DNA of 64,000 nucleotides from Henriciella sp. Lineage in GTDB: Bacteria; Pseudomonadota; Alphaproteobacteria; Caulobacterales; Hyphomonadaceae. The stretch spans positions 1 to 64,000 of the forward strand of contig JAEPOM010000020.1 in NCBI GenBank assembly GCA_017642885.1. Reading direction: 5' to 3'. This document shows, piece by piece, positions 1-10,565 of the stretch (position 1 is the stretch's first letter; each line of letters starts with the position of its first letter). A program made the position numbers and the translations under genes. The notes under the pieces are model-generated. The model did no database searches. It was not told the DNA's origin and saw nothing but the letters and a program-made list of their open reading frames with translations.

Positions 1-74
1 AAATCTTCCTTCTCCCTAGCGGGATCATAAATGGAAAATTCCAACCTTAAATGGTCCGAAAATCGGGGGTCAGG

Positions 75-344
75 TCACAGTTCCCTGGACCAAAGTTGTG
101 AAATGTATGTATCTCTCTTTGCGCGTTCAAAGACTTCACAATAGTCTTTTTGTTGCGCCAAGCAGCTGTCATAATGCATCACATAAACTTCCCAGCCTTC
201 GTCTAGGACGCCCTCAATTTCAGAAGGAAACGCGATTTCTTTTTCGGCGGTCTTGCCAGGCTCGGCACTCAACGTTGTGTTGCACGACGTAATACCCGGG
301 AAGGAAAGCAGGATCGCCAAAGTCTTACCACCCCATATACGCAT
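75..344 (-). CDS. Small putative lipoprotein, function unknown
   Basis: An 89-residue protein with a short lipoprotein-type signal: a basic start (MRIWGGK), a hydrophobic stretch and then GITSC, a lipobox-like end with the acceptor Cys near residue 20. The mature part is short, charged and has two further Cys. I chose the internal ATG at 344 over the upstream one at 407 because an AGAGAG Shine-Dalgarno-like run lies about 8 bases before it and the signal peptide then starts at the N-terminus. I do not recognise the family. It lies divergent from carB and nothing links the two. Confidence 0.5.
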   Translation of the reverse strand: MRIWGGKTLAILLSFPGITSCNTTLSAEPGKTAEKEIAFPSEIEGVLDEGWEVYVMHYDSCLAQQKDYCEVFERAKRDTYISQLWSREL

Positions 345-729
345 GCAACTATCTCTCTTTCCGCTGGCATTAACCCGATCCCCCAAAAAGAATTTGGTCA
401 ACATCAATCTTACAAAAATTTCGTAATGCCGCGTACGATCATTTCAGTTCGAGACACGGGCTTTGATTTACCAGAGTGACTTATTAAGGGCGCCCCCAAA
501 AAACGCCCCAAGCATGGAGTTCGCCTAATGTCTCCTAATGACCCAAAGCAGACCTTAAAGCCGCAACTTTCGTAACGGTTCAGACCACACGCGAACCTCC
601 CGTCCGCCTCCAACACACCCTTGCACGCAACTTTTCCTGCGGATCGCGTCATTTTCGCTTGCCCGTCCTTGCGACTCCCCGCTATACGCCACCCGTTTGC
701 CTACGCTGCGTGACGAGAAGGAATTCCAG
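345..729. other. Intergenic region upstream of carB
   Basis: About 385 bases with no convincing gene; the short ORFs here lack family features and good start sites. It must hold the divergent promoters for the lipoprotein and carB. A weak GGGCG/CGCCC inverted repeat with an A-rich loop lies near 489-510. I see no riboswitch or tRNA. Confidence 0.4.
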
Positions 730-3700
730 ATGCCCAAACGCACCGATATTCAGTCCATTCTCGTCATTGGTGCAGGGCCTATTATTATCGGGCAGGCGTG
801 CGAGTTCGATTATTCCGGTGTGCAAGCCATCAAGGCGCTGAAAGGCGAAGGCTACCGGGTCATTCTCGTCAACTCCAATCCGGCCACAATCATGACCGAT
901 CCAGGTCTCGCTGACGCGACCTATATTGAGCCGATCACGCCGGATTTCGTTGAAAAGATTATCGAGATTGAAAAGCCGGACGCGCTGCTACCGACCATGG
1001 GCGGTCAGACCGCTTTGAATTGTGCCCTCGCCCTTGATCAGGCGGGGGTTCTTTCTAAGCACGGCGTAGAATTGATTGGCGCGCGAGCCGACGCGATCGA
1101 GATGGCGGAAGACCGTAAACTGTTCCGCGAAGCCATGGACCGTATCGGCCTTGAAAATCCGAAGGCCGAAATCGTCTCATCGCCCAAGAATGAAGATGGA
1201 TCTTACGATCGCATCACCGGTCTCAAGAATGCAATGGACGCGCTCGAATATGTCGGCTTGCCCGCGATTATTCGCCCTGCGTTTACGCTCGGCGGTACCG
1301 GCGGCGGCGTCGCCTACAACAAAGCCGAATATGAAGAGATCTGCCGCTCCGGGATCGCCGCGTCGCCCGTGGCGCAAATCCTGGTCGATGAAAGTCTGCT
1401 CGGCTGGAAAGAGTTTGAGATGGAAGTCGTTCGCGACAAAGCGGACAATGCCATCATCATCTGCGCCATCGAGAACATTGATCCAATGGGCGTGCATACC
1501 GGCGACTCCATCACTGTCGCGCCTGCCCTGACGCTGACCGATCGCGAATACCAGGTGATGCGCAACGCCTCGCTCGCCGTGCTGCGCGAGATTGGGGTGG
1601 AGACCGGCGGCTCGAACGTGCAATTCGCGGTCAACCCGGAAGACGGCCGCCTCGTCGTGATCGAGATGAACCCCCGGGTGTCTCGCTCATCGGCATTGGC
1701 CTCCAAGGCGACAGGTTTTCCGATCGCAAAAATCGCCGCCAAGCTGGCCGTCGGCTATACGCTTGATGAGCTCGACAATGACATTACCGGCGTGACGCCA
1801 GCCTCGTTCGAGCCGACGATTGACTATGTCGTCACCAAGATCCCGCGCTTTGCGTTCGAAAAGTTTGAGGGTGCTGAACCGCTCCTGACCACAGCGATGA
1901 AGTCGGTGGGCGAAGCCATGGCGATCGGCCGCAACTTTCAGGAGAGCCTCCAAAAGGCGCTCTGCTCGCTCGAAACCGGGCTCAACGGACTCAACGAAAT
2001 CGAATTCAGTGGTGAGGGCGCGCTGCGCGAAGCGCTCAGCAAGCAGACCCCAGACCGCCTTCGGATTGTGGCTCAGGCCTTCCGCAAAGGGATTTCGGTT
2101 GAGGACGTGCACGCGGCCACCAGCATCGATCTCTGGTTCCTGCGCCAGATCGCGCAAATTGTGTCGGTCGAAGAGAATATTCGCCGGGATGGCCTGCCGA
2201 CGACGCAGCGGAACTTTATCGATCTCAAGGGTATGGGCTTTTCAGATGCCCGCCTTGGCGAACTGATCGGCCAGAGCGAACAAGACGTGCGCGCGGTGCG
2301 CCATAAGCTGTCCGTCCGTCCCGTCTATAAACGGATCGACACCTGCGCGGCAGAATTCGCGGCGAAGACACCCTACCTCTATTCAACATATGAGCATCCG
2401 GTGTTCGGGGCTGAGACTGCCGATTGCGAGGCCCTGCCCTCGACCCGCAAGAAAGCCATTATTCTCGGCGGGGGTCCTAACCGGATCGGCCAGGGAATCG
2501 AGTTTGACTATTGTTGCTGCCACGCCGCTTTCGCCATGGCCGATATCGGCATCGAGAGCGTGATGGTGAACTGCAACCCCGAAACAGTGTCGACCGATTA
2601 TGATACTTCCGACCGCCTCTATTTCGAGCCGCTGACCGAAGAGCATGTCTCCGAAATCATCCATAAAGAGCAAAGCGCCGGCAAACTGGCAGGCGTGATC
2701 GTTCAGTTTGGCGGCCAAACCCCGCTCAAACTAGCGCAGCCGCTCAACCAGTCCGGCGTGCCGATCCTCGGGACCAGCCCTGACAGCATCGACCTCGCGG
2801 AGGATCGAAATGAATGGTCCGCCCTGCTGTCCAATCTCGGCATCCAGCAGCCGCCGTCTGCAAGCGCGCGCTCGATTGAAGAAACGCTCGAAAAAGCTGG
2901 CGAGCTTGGGTACCCGGTCATGCTGCGCCCTTCTTTCGTTCTTTCGGGAACGGCGATGCGTATCTGCCATAGCGATGAAGATGTGCGCGAATATGCCGGC
3001 TACGCCCTATCCGTCGCGGGTGATGGATCTCTCTTCATTGACCGCTATCTCTCCGACGCCATCGAGGTTGATGTGGATGCGCTGTGTGACGGCGAGAACG
3101 TCCATGTCGCAGGGATTATGGAGCATATCGAAGAGGCGGGCGTCCATTCCGGTGACAGTGCCTGCGCACTGCCGCCATATACGCTCTCTCCGAGCATCAT
3201 CGGTCGCTTGAGTGAGCAAACCATTGCCCTCGCCAAAGCGCTCAATGTGTCCGGTCTCATCAACATCCAGTATGCCGTCAAAGGCGACGAAATCTATGTG
3301 CTGGAAGCTAACCCACGCGCCAGCCGGACAGTGCCTTTCGTTGCCAAGGCCGTCGGCGCTCCTATTGCCAGCATTGCTGCAAAGATCATGGGCGGCAAAG
3401 CCCTGACTGAGTTTGATCTGCGACATGCAGAGGCGAGCCGCGTAGCTGTCAAAGAAGCTGTCTTCCCATTTGCACGCTTCGCTAATGTTGACCCGATCTT
3501 GGGACCAGAAATGCGGTCTACTGGCGAAGTGATGGGCTGGGACGACGATTTCGGTACCGCTTTCCTGAAGGCTCAGATAGGCGCGGGGGTTGAGTTGCCT
3601 ACCTCTGGTACCGCGTTCATCTCTCTGCGAAATGCCGATAAAGCGGAGATCATTGAACCCGCGAGAAGCCTGATAGAAATGGGCTTCAAAATCGTCGCGA

Positions 3701-3993
3701 CATCCGGCACTGCAAGCTTCCTTCGAGAGCACGGTATAGATGCCGAAACTGTCAAAAAGGTGCTGGAAGGAAAGCCGAATATCGAGGATGAAATCCTCAA
3801 CGGCACGATCGACCTCGTCCTCAACACGACTGAAGGCGCGCAGTCGCGCAAAGACTCCAAGTCGATCCGCCGACGGTCCCTGGTTCAGAAGATTCCATAC
3901 TTCACGACACTCGCAGCCTGTCGCGCCGCCGTGAGGGCGATTCGCGTCATGCGCGAAAAACCACTTTCGGTTCGCTCGTTACAGAAAGCATAG
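730..3993 (+). CDS. carB: Carbamoyl-phosphate synthase large subunit
   Basis: CarB makes carbamoyl phosphate from bicarbonate, ammonia (passed on by CarA) and two ATP, feeding pyrimidine and arginine synthesis in the cytoplasm. The protein has 1087 residues, usual for the family, with the duplicated layout: a first half with ATP-grasp features (TLGGTGGG near residue 186, [17 protein letters not shown] near 312), a second half that opens again with [15 protein letters not shown], and a C-terminal MGS-like allosteric domain. The ATG at 730 follows AAGGAA and matches the conserved MPKRTDI start; the upstream in-frame ATG at 697 is less likely. carA is not next to it. greA follows 86 bases downstream, a common alphaproteobacterial neighbour. 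Confidence 0.97.
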   Translation: MPKRTDIQSILVIGAGPIIIGQACEFDYSGVQAIKALKGEGYRVILVNSNPATIMTDPGLADATYIEPITPDFVEKIIEIEKPDALLPTMGGQTALNCALALDQAGVLSKHGVELIGARADAIEMAEDRKLFREAMDRIGLENPKAEIVSSPKNEDGSYDRITGLKNAMDALEYVGLPAIIRPAFTLGGTGGGVAYNKAEYEEICRSGIAASPVAQILVDESLLGWKEFEMEVVRDKADNAIIICAIENIDPMGVHTGDSITVAPALTLTDREYQVMRNASLAVLREIGVETGGSNVQFAVNPEDGRLVVIEMNPRVSRSSALASKATGFPIAKIAAKLAVGYTLDELDNDITGVTPASFEPTIDYVVTKIPRFAFEKFEGAEPLLTTAMKSVGEAMAIGRNFQESLQKALCSLETGLNGLNEIEFSGEGALREALSKQTPDRLRIVAQAFRKGISVEDVHAATSIDLWFLRQIAQIVSVEENIRRDGLPTTQRNFIDLKGMGFSDARLGELIGQSEQDVRAVRHKLSVRPVYKRIDTCAAEFAAKTPYLYSTYEHPVFGAETADCEALPSTRKKAIILGGGPNRIGQGIEFDYCCCHAAFAMADIGIESVMVNCNPETVSTDYDTSDRLYFEPLTEEHVSEIIHKEQSAGKLAGVIVQFGGQTPLKLAQPLNQSGVPILGTSPDSIDLAEDRNEWSALLSNLGIQQPPSASARSIEETLEKAGELGYPVMLRPSFVLSGTAMRICHSDEDVREYAGYALSVAGDGSLFIDRYLSDAIEVDVDALCDGENVHVAGIMEHIEEAGVHSGDSACALPPYTLSPSIIGRLSEQTIALAKALNVSGLINIQYAVKGDEIYVLEANPRASRTVPFVAKAVGAPIASIAAKIMGGKALTEFDLRHAEASRVAVKEAVFPFARFANVDPILGPEMRSTGEVMGWDDDFGTAFLKAQIGAGVELPTSGTAFISLRNADKAEIIEPARSLIEMGFKIVATSGTASFLREHGIDAETVKKVLEGKPNIEDEILNGTIDLVLNTTEGAQSRKDSKSIRRRSLVQKIPYFTTLAACRAAVRAIRVMREKPLSVRSLQKA

Positions 3994-4079
3994 CTTGCGA
4001 TTTCAGGCTTTTTGCACTACTTGACGCCCCTGTCTTTTGATTGGACGCTGTCTTTCAGACCCAAATACGGTACACATTC

Positions 4080-4553
4080 ATGCAACGCACACCCATGACC
4101 GCCGGGGGCTACGAGGCCCTCGACGCAGAACTGAAAAATCTCAAATCAGTCGAGCGCCCGGCCGTGATCCAGGCGATCTCTGAAGCCCGTGAGCATGGCG
4201 ATCTTTCCGAGAACGCGGAATATCACGCCGCCAAGGAAAAGCAGTCCTTCATCGAAGGCCGGATTGTCGAGCTGGAAGACAAGCTGTCTCGCGCTGACGT
4301 GATCGACCTCACCAAAGTCAAAGGCGACAAGATCGTCTTCGGCGCCACGGTGACGATCATTGATGTCGATACCGAGGAAGAGTCGACATACCAGATTGTT
4401 GGCGAAGACGAGGCCGATATTGCCAAAGGCAAGGTCTCGAACACGTCGCCAATTGCCCGCGCTCTGATCGGCAAGGGTGAAGGAGACGAAGCAGAGGTTG
4501 CCGCACCCGGCGGCGCGCGTCTCTACGAAGTTGCCCAAGTGAAGTACATCTAA
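4080..4553 (+). CDS. greA: Transcription elongation factor GreA
   Basis: GreA rescues backtracked RNA polymerase by stimulating transcript cleavage. The protein has 157 residues, the family norm. It has the N-terminal coiled-coil with the conserved [12 protein letters not shown] tip region (near residues 43-54), where the acidic residues that act in the polymerase channel sit, and a C-terminal FKBP-like domain ending [12 protein letters not shown]. The start at 4080 ([14 protein letters not shown]) matches the family; the upstream ATG at 4041 would add 13 atypical residues. It probably shares a transcript with carB. Confidence 0.96.
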   Translation: MQRTPMTAGGYEALDAELKNLKSVERPAVIQAISEAREHGDLSENAEYHAAKEKQSFIEGRIVELEDKLSRADVIDLTKVKGDKIVFGATVTIIDVDTEEESTYQIVGEDEADIAKGKVSNTSPIARALIGKGEGDEAEVAAPGGARLYEVAQVKYI

Positions 4554-4565
4554 ATCAATTTCTTC

Positions 4566-4589
4566 ACCTCACACGCGAATTCTGTCAGG
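4566..4589 (+). repeat. Short composite repeat, copy 1
   Basis: Two words are joined here: ACCTCACACGCGA (4566-4578) and CGAATTCTGTCAGG (4576-4589). Both recur in the opposite order upstream of egtB (39953-39990). This copy ends 9 bases before the ELM1-like gene. It could be a promoter or leader element or chance. Confidence 0.3.
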
Positions 4590-4598
4590 TCTCATTCT

Positions 4599-5684
4599 AT
4601 GGATTCGCGCGAGTCATCCCTTGGTCCCTCGATTTGGGCGGTCAGTGACGGCCGCGCTGGTAATGCAGCGCAGGTCCGCGCCGTCATAAGCGCGCTGACG
4701 GAGACCCGTAGATGGTTGCAGATCGGCCATATCTCGGGTCAAGGCCATCGCTCAGAACCGATCACGCTGACACCGCGAGCGCCCTGGACGTGGCTGCCCG
4801 GAGCCAGTTGGCCATCGCCGCGCGGGGCCCTTCCTGCGGCCCAACGCGACATTCTTTCCAGCCCATGGCCAACCGTCTGGGTCGCTGCCGGTCGCCGCAG
4901 CGCGCCGTTTACAGCTTCCGTACGTGACTGGAGCGGCGGACGAACTCTTTCGGTTCAAATCCTCGATCCAAAGACAGACCCAGAGCAATTCGATCTCGTG
5001 GTTGTTCCAGAGCATGATGCGCTGAGCGGGCCGAACGTCATTCGAACCACAGGATCGCCCACGCATTTTTCCGAAGACATGATCGAAGAAGCCGGACAGG
5101 CCTTTGCCGACCTCGCAGACGAGCGTGGGAAAAGCGCCGTGGTGATCCTCGGCGGAGATTCGAAAGCTCACAAATTTACCCGCGAGGCCGCGGACACGCT
5201 GATCGCGCGACTGGAAACTCTGGCAAACCAGGGTTGGCGCCTACGTATTACCTGCTCAAGGCGAACCCCGGTTCAAGTGGTGGGCGAGATGCGCAGTTTT
5301 GCCGACCGGGTCGGCGCGCGATTCTGGGCGAGCGAACGCGATGGTCCAAATCCATACCTCGCTTGGCTGCTCTATTCAGACGTCGCCATCGTTACTGAAG
5401 ACAGTGCGAACATGTTGTCAGACGCCGCCTGGCATGGACTTCCCATCCATATAGCGCGTCTATCTGGACAAGCGCCGAAATTCGATCGCTTGCACCAAAG
5501 CCTGATCGATCGCGAATGTGCGCGTTGGTTCGAGGGTCAGCTGGAACAATGGGATTATGCGCCTCTCCGCGAAGCAGGCCGCGTCGCAGATGCAATCATT
5601 GAGAAGTTGCTTGAGCGTTATCCGCAACCCGCCATGGATCAAAGCTCAGATCAGACGAAAACCGTTGCTCCAGACTGGCTTTAG
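4599..5684 (+). CDS. Mitochondrial fission ELM1-like family protein (DUF1022)
   Basis: A 361-residue protein of the ELM1/DUF1022 type, common in alphaproteobacteria and related to the plant mitochondrial fission factor ELM1. It starts with the typical SIWAVSDGRAGNAAQ and has a glycosyltransferase-like (GT-B fold) look: ILGGDSKAHKF near residue 188, and VTEDSANMLSDAAWHGLPI near 265, like the nucleotide-sugar-binding half of GT-B enzymes. No signal peptide or membrane segment is seen. The bacterial role is not well established; a place in envelope biogenesis is inference. It ends convergent with lpxC, overlapping it by 4 bases. Confidence 0.8.
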   Translation: MDSRESSLGPSIWAVSDGRAGNAAQVRAVISALTETRRWLQIGHISGQGHRSEPITLTPRAPWTWLPGASWPSPRGALPAAQRDILSSPWPTVWVAAGRRSAPFTASVRDWSGGRTLSVQILDPKTDPEQFDLVVVPEHDALSGPNVIRTTGSPTHFSEDMIEEAGQAFADLADERGKSAVVILGGDSKAHKFTREAADTLIARLETLANQGWRLRITCSRRTPVQVVGEMRSFADRVGARFWASERDGPNPYLAWLLYSDVAIVTEDSANMLSDAAWHGLPIHIARLSGQAPKFDRLHQSLIDRECARWFEGQLEQWDYAPLREAGRVADAIIEKLLERYPQPAMDQSSDQTKTVAPDWL

Positions 5685-6598
5685 GCAGACGCTGCTTCCA
5701 TAGCAGCATTTGTCTCAACCAGATTGGCATCCGTTTCCCAGCACCAGGCTTCGGGTTGATCCAACAGGGCGCGAACCAGCTTGTTATTCATCGCGTGGCC
5801 AGGCTGACGCGCCTCATAGATGCCAGCGATTGGCGCTCCAGCAAGCATCAGGTCGCCGACAGCGTCGAGCAATTTGTGGCGAATGAATTCATCATCGCTG
5901 CGCAAGCCTTCGGGATTCACCACTTCGTCACCGTCAATGACGACAGCGTTTTCCAGAGATCCGCCGCGGGCAAGGCCCATGGCTTTCAGGGTCTCGACAT
6001 CACGTGCAAATCCGAAGGTTCGGGCAAATGCAATGTCGCGAGCAAACAGGCCCGGCATCAGACGCATCGCCATTTGCTGGGTGCCGATGGCTTTAGACTC
6101 AAACTCAATCTTGGCTTTCAGGGTAAGAACATTGTCCTGGCTCGGAGACAGACGCGCCCATTTAACGCCATCGCGAACTTCTACCTTATCGAGGATCCGG
6201 ATGCGGCGGCGCAGAGCTGATTGCTCCTGCAGACCCGCATTGTGGAACAGTTCGCAGAAAACAGCGGATGAGCCGTCCATGATCGGTGTTTCGGGCCCAT
6301 CAATATCGACCAGGACATTATCCAGCCCCATGCCGGCACACGCGGCGAGAAAATGCTCAACCGTGGCAACACTGGCGCCGTCTTCATTGGTCAGCGTCGT
6401 GCCGAGCTGAACTTCGGTGACATGGTCGCCGCGGGCTAGAATATCGCTCTTGCTGTCGAGATCCACGCGTCGGAACCGAATACCGGTATTTACCGGTGCT
6501 GGCTTGATCACCATGCGGGCGCGCTCGCCTGAATGCACGCCAATACCAGCGCAAATCACCGGTGTGTTCAATGTCGACTGATACTCTACTCGTCCCAA
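5681..6598 (-). CDS. lpxC: UDP-3-O-acyl-N-acetylglucosamine deacetylase
   Basis: LpxC carries out the committed step of lipid A synthesis, a zinc-dependent deacetylation. With a TTG start at 6598 the protein has 305 residues, the E. coli length. The zinc ligands fall at His82 (EHFLAA), His241 and Asp245 (HKLLDAVGD), and the general acid His268 in RQPGHAM, all offset by 3 from E. coli numbering. The TTG is preceded at about 7 bases by AGGGAG. The ATG at 6670 would add 24 unrelated residues and run close to the ftsZ terminator. As in many proteobacteria lpxC lies just downstream of ftsZ, but here a hairpin separates them. Confidence 0.93.
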   Translation of the reverse strand: MGRVEYQSTLNTPVICAGIGVHSGERARMVIKPAPVNTGIRFRRVDLDSKSDILARGDHVTEVQLGTTLTNEDGASVATVEHFLAACAGMGLDNVLVDIDGPETPIMDGSSAVFCELFHNAGLQEQSALRRRIRILDKVEVRDGVKWARLSPSQDNVLTLKAKIEFESKAIGTQQMAMRLMPGLFARDIAFARTFGFARDVETLKAMGLARGGSLENAVVIDGDEVVNPEGLRSDDEFIRHKLLDAVGDLMLAGAPIAGIYEARQPGHAMNNKLVRALLDQPEAWCWETDANLVETNAAMEAASA

Positions 6599-6691
6599 GC
6601 CTACTCTCCCTGCAGACCAGCCATAAACACTGACCGAGGTAGTCCCCTCAACACAAGCTTTGTTGCTCAATGTTGCAATTGATCAGAAATG

Positions 6692-6721
6692 ATAAAGCCG
6701 TCCGCGAGCGGACGGCTTTAT
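6692..6721 (-). terminator. Intrinsic terminator after ftsZ
   Basis: A perfect 14-base inverted repeat (ATAAAGCCGTCCGC and its complement) around a 2-base centre lies 19 bases past the ftsZ stop. It is GC-rich with an A/T-rich outer stem and should end the dcw transcript, so lpxC needs its own promoter in the bases after it. Confidence 0.8.
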
Positions 6722-6739
6722 GTGAACGATTTGTAAGCC

Positions 6740-8092
6740 TTAATTGTTGGCTGATCGGCGCAGAAAAGCCGGAATTTCGAGATCTGCATCGTCGAACGCG
6801 GCAGGTTTCGGGTGATCTTCCGGCGTGGAGACGATCGATTCGCGATCATCGCCGTCTTCAATGTCATCATTGTCGCCGACTGCGTCTTCGCGGCGCCATC
6901 CAAACAGGTTCGAGAACCCAGCCGGGCTGTCTGCCACCGGTTTGGTAAATGCTGCTTCAGCACTGACCGTATCGCTGCCGCTTTGCCCTTCAATATGGGC
7001 CGGAGGCAGTTCACGACCACGGAAGTCCGGCCGAGGGTCAACCTCTGGTTCTGGCGCGACATGCTGCTGGGTCACAACGACAGGCGCTGGTTCTGCCTCG
7101 TGTTCTGCGACGGGTGGTGCAGGACGGATTGGAGCGGCTGTGAAGCCTTCCTCAGCAGCCACACCCGCGGCCACGACTGAGACCCGAATGCGTCCTTCCA
7201 ATTCCGCGTCAAACGTCGACCCGAGAATGATGTTCGCATCCGCATCAACTTCGCGGCGAATTTCGTTGGCAGCTTCGTCCAGCTCGAACAGCGTCATATC
7301 ATAGCCGCCTGTGATGTTGATCAGGACGCCTCTGGCGCCTCTCATCGAAACATCATCGAGGAGTGGATTGTCGATCGCGCAGCGCGCAGCTTCAAGCGCG
7401 CGTCCTTCGCCCTCGCCCTCGCCCATACCCATCATGGCTGTGCCCATGCCTTTCATGATGGTGCGGACATCGGCAAAGTCGAGATTGATCAGGCCTGGCA
7501 TGATCATCAAATCTGTAATCCCGCGAACACCTGAATAGAGCACGTCATCGGCCATCCGGAAGGCTTCAGCAAACGTGGTGCGCTCATTGGCAATACGGAA
7601 CAGGTTCTGATTTGGAACAACGATCAGCGTATCAACGGCGTCTTTCATCCGGACGAGGCCAGATTCCGCGGTGGTCATGCGGTGCGCACCTTCAAAGCCA
7701 AACGGCTTGGTCACGACGCCGATCGTCAGAATGCCTTTATCATGCGCAGCTTTGGCGATGACCGGCGCGGCACCCGTGCCGGTTCCGCCTCCCATGCCTG
7801 CTGCGACAAAGACCATGTGCGCATCTTCGAGTGCGTCCATGATGTCGGTCATAGATTCTTCTGCAGACGCTTCGCCTACTTCGGGCCGCGCCCCGGCGCC
7901 GAGACCGGCTGTCGTCTCCGGTCCAAGCTGGATGCGGTTTTCGGTTTTGGAGCGGCGCATGGCCTGCGCATCGGTATTGGCAACGTAAAACTCTACGCCC
8001 TGCAGATTCGCTTCGATCATGTTGTCGACAGCGTTTCCACCGGCACCACCAACGCCAATAACGACTATTCGTGGTTTGAGTTCTTTCGTCAT
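6740..8092 (-). CDS. ftsZ: Cell division protein FtsZ
   Basis: FtsZ is the tubulin-like GTPase that forms the cytokinetic ring. The 450-residue protein has the N-terminal Rossmann start ([15 protein letters not shown]), the tubulin signature GGGTGTGAA (near residue 104) and the synergy-loop NLDFADV (near 205). A long acidic, Pro-rich linker of about 115 residues follows, and the C-terminal peptide [13 protein letters not shown] docks FtsA and other partners. A long linker is typical of alphaproteobacteria. It is the last dcw gene, 100 bases after ftsA; that gap holds a CtrA-like box. Confidence 0.98.
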   Translation of the reverse strand: MTKELKPRIVVIGVGGAGGNAVDNMIEANLQGVEFYVANTDAQAMRRSKTENRIQLGPETTAGLGAGARPEVGEASAEESMTDIMDALEDAHMVFVAAGMGGGTGTGAAPVIAKAAHDKGILTIGVVTKPFGFEGAHRMTTAESGLVRMKDAVDTLIVVPNQNLFRIANERTTFAEAFRMADDVLYSGVRGITDLMIMPGLINLDFADVRTIMKGMGTAMMGMGEGEGEGRALEAARCAIDNPLLDDVSMRGARGVLINITGGYDMTLFELDEAANEIRREVDADANIILGSTFDAELEGRIRVSVVAAGVAAEEGFTAAPIRPAPPVAEHEAEPAPVVVTQQHVAPEPEVDPRPDFRGRELPPAHIEGQSGSDTVSAEAAFTKPVADSPAGFSNLFGWRREDAVGDNDDIEDGDDRESIVSTPEDHPKPAAFDDADLEIPAFLRRSANN

Positions 8093-8161
8093 GGCTTATT
8101 CCCGATCTCTCTGATTATGCGTACCAAACGCCCTGTACAGGAATAGAATGACGGACTTCGC

Positions 8162-8176
8162 CTAAAAGTTCCTTAA
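8162..8176 (-). promoter_or_regulatory. CtrA-like box upstream of ftsZ
   Basis: Read on the minus strand this is TTAA, 7 bases, TTAG: one mismatch from the CtrA consensus TTAA-N7-TTAA. It sits about 70 bases before the ftsZ start. In Caulobacter CtrA controls ftsZ directly, which supports the call; binding here is inference. Confidence 0.5.
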
Positions 8177-8192
8177 ATGACTGTCATCTCGC

Positions 8193-9488
8193 TCAAAAAT
8201 TTTCGCGGATCCAGTTTAAGGCCTTCGAAATCACTCCACGCCCGGCGGGACCTCCGGTAAGCGCCGCTGCTCCCCCTGCCCGAGAAGCGTCGGCAAACCC
8301 CTTCAATTCATAGCTTATCAGACCCGCCGCTGTGGAAAAGGCCGGATTACCGTAATTGTCACCTAAAATGTCAGCATCGATAGGTCGTCCGAGCCGAACA
8401 GGCTGTTTCAGGACCTCAGCAGCGAGCTCACGCACACCGGCAAGCTGGCTCGCGCCGCCGGTGAGAACGGTCCGTCTCGGAAGGATCGGACGCAGTGGAC
8501 TGGCCGTGAGATGCGCCTGCACCATTTCGAATAATTCTTCGATCCGCGGCGCAATGATCGAGGTCAGCTCGCCGCGGGTCATACGGCCAGCCTTCAGGCG
8601 GCCATCATCGCCGAGACGCGGCGCTTCAATCCGCTCCGCCATGCCGGGACCGTCCGTATCAGCGGTTCCATGCAGCGTTTTCAGACGTTCCGCCGCGGCG
8701 AAAGTCGTACCAATCCCTTGCGCAATATCACCGGTCACGCGGGCCCCACCCACTTTGACCAGGTCCAACCAGGCTGGCGCCCCGTTCATGAACACAGAGA
8801 CTGACGTCACGCCGCCGCCAAAATCGATGCAGACAGCGCCGTTCTCGATCTCGTCATCAATCAAGGTGCCAGATCCGCTCGCCAGCGCTGACGGAACGAT
8901 GCGTTCCACACCCAGATGGGCGCGCTGCACACATTCTTTGAGATTCTTCACCAGAGACTTCGGCGCCGTCACCACATTCAGCAGGACGCGCACGCGGTCG
9001 CCGATCATGCCAACCGGGTCACGGATGTCATCTTGATCGTCAACGCCGTACATGACGGGATAAGCGCCAAGCAGCTCCCGCTCTTTTGGGACAATCTTGC
9101 CGAGCGCTTGCGCCCAGACTTTCTGAACATCGCGGCTGGAAATTTCGCGCTGGCCAAGCTCGATCTCTGCTTCGGCGAGTTGGCTGTCTACTTTTGGCCC
9201 GGTAATCCCGAGGATCACGCGATCTATACGCTCACCGGCTTCACGCTCAGCATCTTCCACCGCGAGGCGGATGGAGCGTTCCAGGGCTTCAATATCACTG
9301 ATCGAGCCGCCATTGAAACCGCGGCTCTGTTGGCGGCCACCGCCCATGAAAGCAAATCCGGCGCGGCTGCCAGGATCCACGCGGCCAATCAAACAAGCAA
9401 TTTTCGAACACCCAATATCCAGCGCTGCGACGACTGTACCGGCTTTGCCGACATGTCTCGGCTTTAGTCTTTGCGTGTTCGCGGCCAT
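8193..9488 (-). CDS. ftsA: Cell division protein FtsA
   Basis: FtsA is the actin-like ATPase that tethers FtsZ filaments to the membrane. The 431-residue protein shows the phosphate-1 loop ALDIGCSKIACLIG (near residue 22), the SHS2 region after about residue 90, the second phosphate loop IDFGGGVTSVSVF (near 220) and GGASQLAGVREL (near 345). The extreme C-terminus ISKALNWIRENF is the usual amphipathic membrane helix. Its ATG overlaps the ftsQ stop (TGATG), so the two are translationally coupled. Confidence 0.97.
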   Translation of the reverse strand: MAANTQRLKPRHVGKAGTVVAALDIGCSKIACLIGRVDPGSRAGFAFMGGGRQQSRGFNGGSISDIEALERSIRLAVEDAEREAGERIDRVILGITGPKVDSQLAEAEIELGQREISSRDVQKVWAQALGKIVPKERELLGAYPVMYGVDDQDDIRDPVGMIGDRVRVLLNVVTAPKSLVKNLKECVQRAHLGVERIVPSALASGSGTLIDDEIENGAVCIDFGGGVTSVSVFMNGAPAWLDLVKVGGARVTGDIAQGIGTTFAAAERLKTLHGTADTDGPGMAERIEAPRLGDDGRLKAGRMTRGELTSIIAPRIEELFEMVQAHLTASPLRPILPRRTVLTGGASQLAGVRELAAEVLKQPVRLGRPIDADILGDNYGNPAFSTAAGLISYELKGFADASRAGGAAALTGGPAGRGVISKALNWIRENF

Positions 9489-10309
9489 CAGGCAGCTCCT
9501 CCCATCATCTCTCCGGCAGGTGTCAAAAACACCCGCCCCGTCACGCGCAGATCAATCTCTTTGAGCGGACGGCGCGTCAGCTCCCCAGCTTCATCCAGGC
9601 GCGCAAAACTCAGCACGCTGGGTGTAATACTCTCGTCATTCGGCAGCTTCACCAGGGCCCCAGATTTGAGAACCAGATCCCAGCGACGACCCGCAACCCG
9701 GCGGGCATGGTCGATTTCCTGACGCAGACCCGGCATTACCAACAACGCCTTGTCCAAGGCCGGAGCCGCGGCGGGCCCACCAACCCCAACAGTCTTGATA
9801 AGATCAGCGTGATCCTGCGGGCGGGCTTTCGGCATGAGCTGGCCCATATTGTCGACAACGGTCCAGGTCTGACCGTCATTCCAAAGCGCCATGGGTTCAG
9901 CCGCATCGGCATAGATCATGACCGTGTCGGGCCAGAGACGGAAAACGCGAACATTGGTGACCAGGCGGGTCTCTTCGACGCGGCGCTGGATCAGATGCGG
10001 ATCGGCGCGGAACATGTTCTCGCCCGGCTCAACCATGGCGGAGGCCTTGATCTGACGCGCCACAGCGGGAACGTGCTCAAGCCCGATCACTTCGACCGTA
10101 TCAACCGATAGGCCCACAGACCGCGACGCCCCGTCCATCGCGCTGCCCCAGCGCTGGCCCATTTGTGAGAGCGAACCGCCAAGCATAGCTGCGCCCGCCA
10201 CGATCATGGCGACGACCATGACGAGGCCGAAGACAACCGAAGAAATCTGGGTACGTTCCAGATAGACTTCCGGCTCAGGCGCTTTCTTTTTGCTTTTCGC
10301 TCGCGGCAT
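9488..10309 (-). CDS. ftsQ: Cell division protein FtsQ
   Basis: FtsQ is a bitopic divisome protein linking early and late division proteins. With the start at 10309 it has 273 residues: a basic cytoplasmic tail (MPRAKSKKKAPEPE), one membrane segment (about residues 27-47), a POTRA domain (about 65-135, starting VDTVEVIGLEHV) and a beta domain that ends near GRVFLTPAGEMMGG. The start was chosen because AGGGAAG lies 4-10 bases upstream; the longer ORF from 10465 adds 52 atypical residues. In most alphaproteobacteria ddl lies directly upstream; here it is absent. Confidence 0.93.
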   Translation of the reverse strand: MPRAKSKKKAPEPEVYLERTQISSVVFGLVMVVAMIVAGAAMLGGSLSQMGQRWGSAMDGASRSVGLSVDTVEVIGLEHVPAVARQIKASAMVEPGENMFRADPHLIQRRVEETRLVTNVRVFRLWPDTVMIYADAAEPMALWNDGQTWTVVDNMGQLMPKARPQDHADLIKTVGVGGPAAAPALDKALLVMPGLRQEIDHARRVAGRRWDLVLKSGALVKLPNDESITPSVLSFARLDEAGELTRRPLKEIDLRVTGRVFLTPAGEMMGGAA

Positions 10310-10480
10310 GCCGCTTCCCTTATCATCGCCAACAAAACCCGTTGGACAACGACATGTTTGGACTACCCAACGCCTGATGCGCTTTGTTCGCCGCACTATG
10401 ACGACCTGACTGACACCATCAGGCGGATCGGCTGTCACCACATGGCGCGATCCACCAGCGACCAATTTTGCAGTAAAGTC

Positions 10481-10495
10481 GTAAAACTCTCTTAA
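10481..10495 (-). promoter_or_regulatory. CtrA-like box upstream of ftsQ
   Basis: On the minus strand the bases read TTAA, 7 bases, TTAC, one mismatch from TTAA-N7-TTAA, about 172 bases before the ftsQ start. In Caulobacter the ftsQA promoter is CtrA-dependent. Since the gene upstream is unrelated debris, ftsQAZ probably rely on a promoter in this gap. Confidence 0.5.
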
Positions 10496-10565
10496 GGCGG
10501 AGGCGGCGCAGGCAGGTTTTTTTGGCCCGCACCGACGTTAGCCAGATCAGGCTGCGTTCAGAGCG

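Noticed and set aside
410-743. Short minus-strand ORFs in front of carB
   Set aside because: No ribosome site, no recognisable domain, and overlap with the needed carB promoter.
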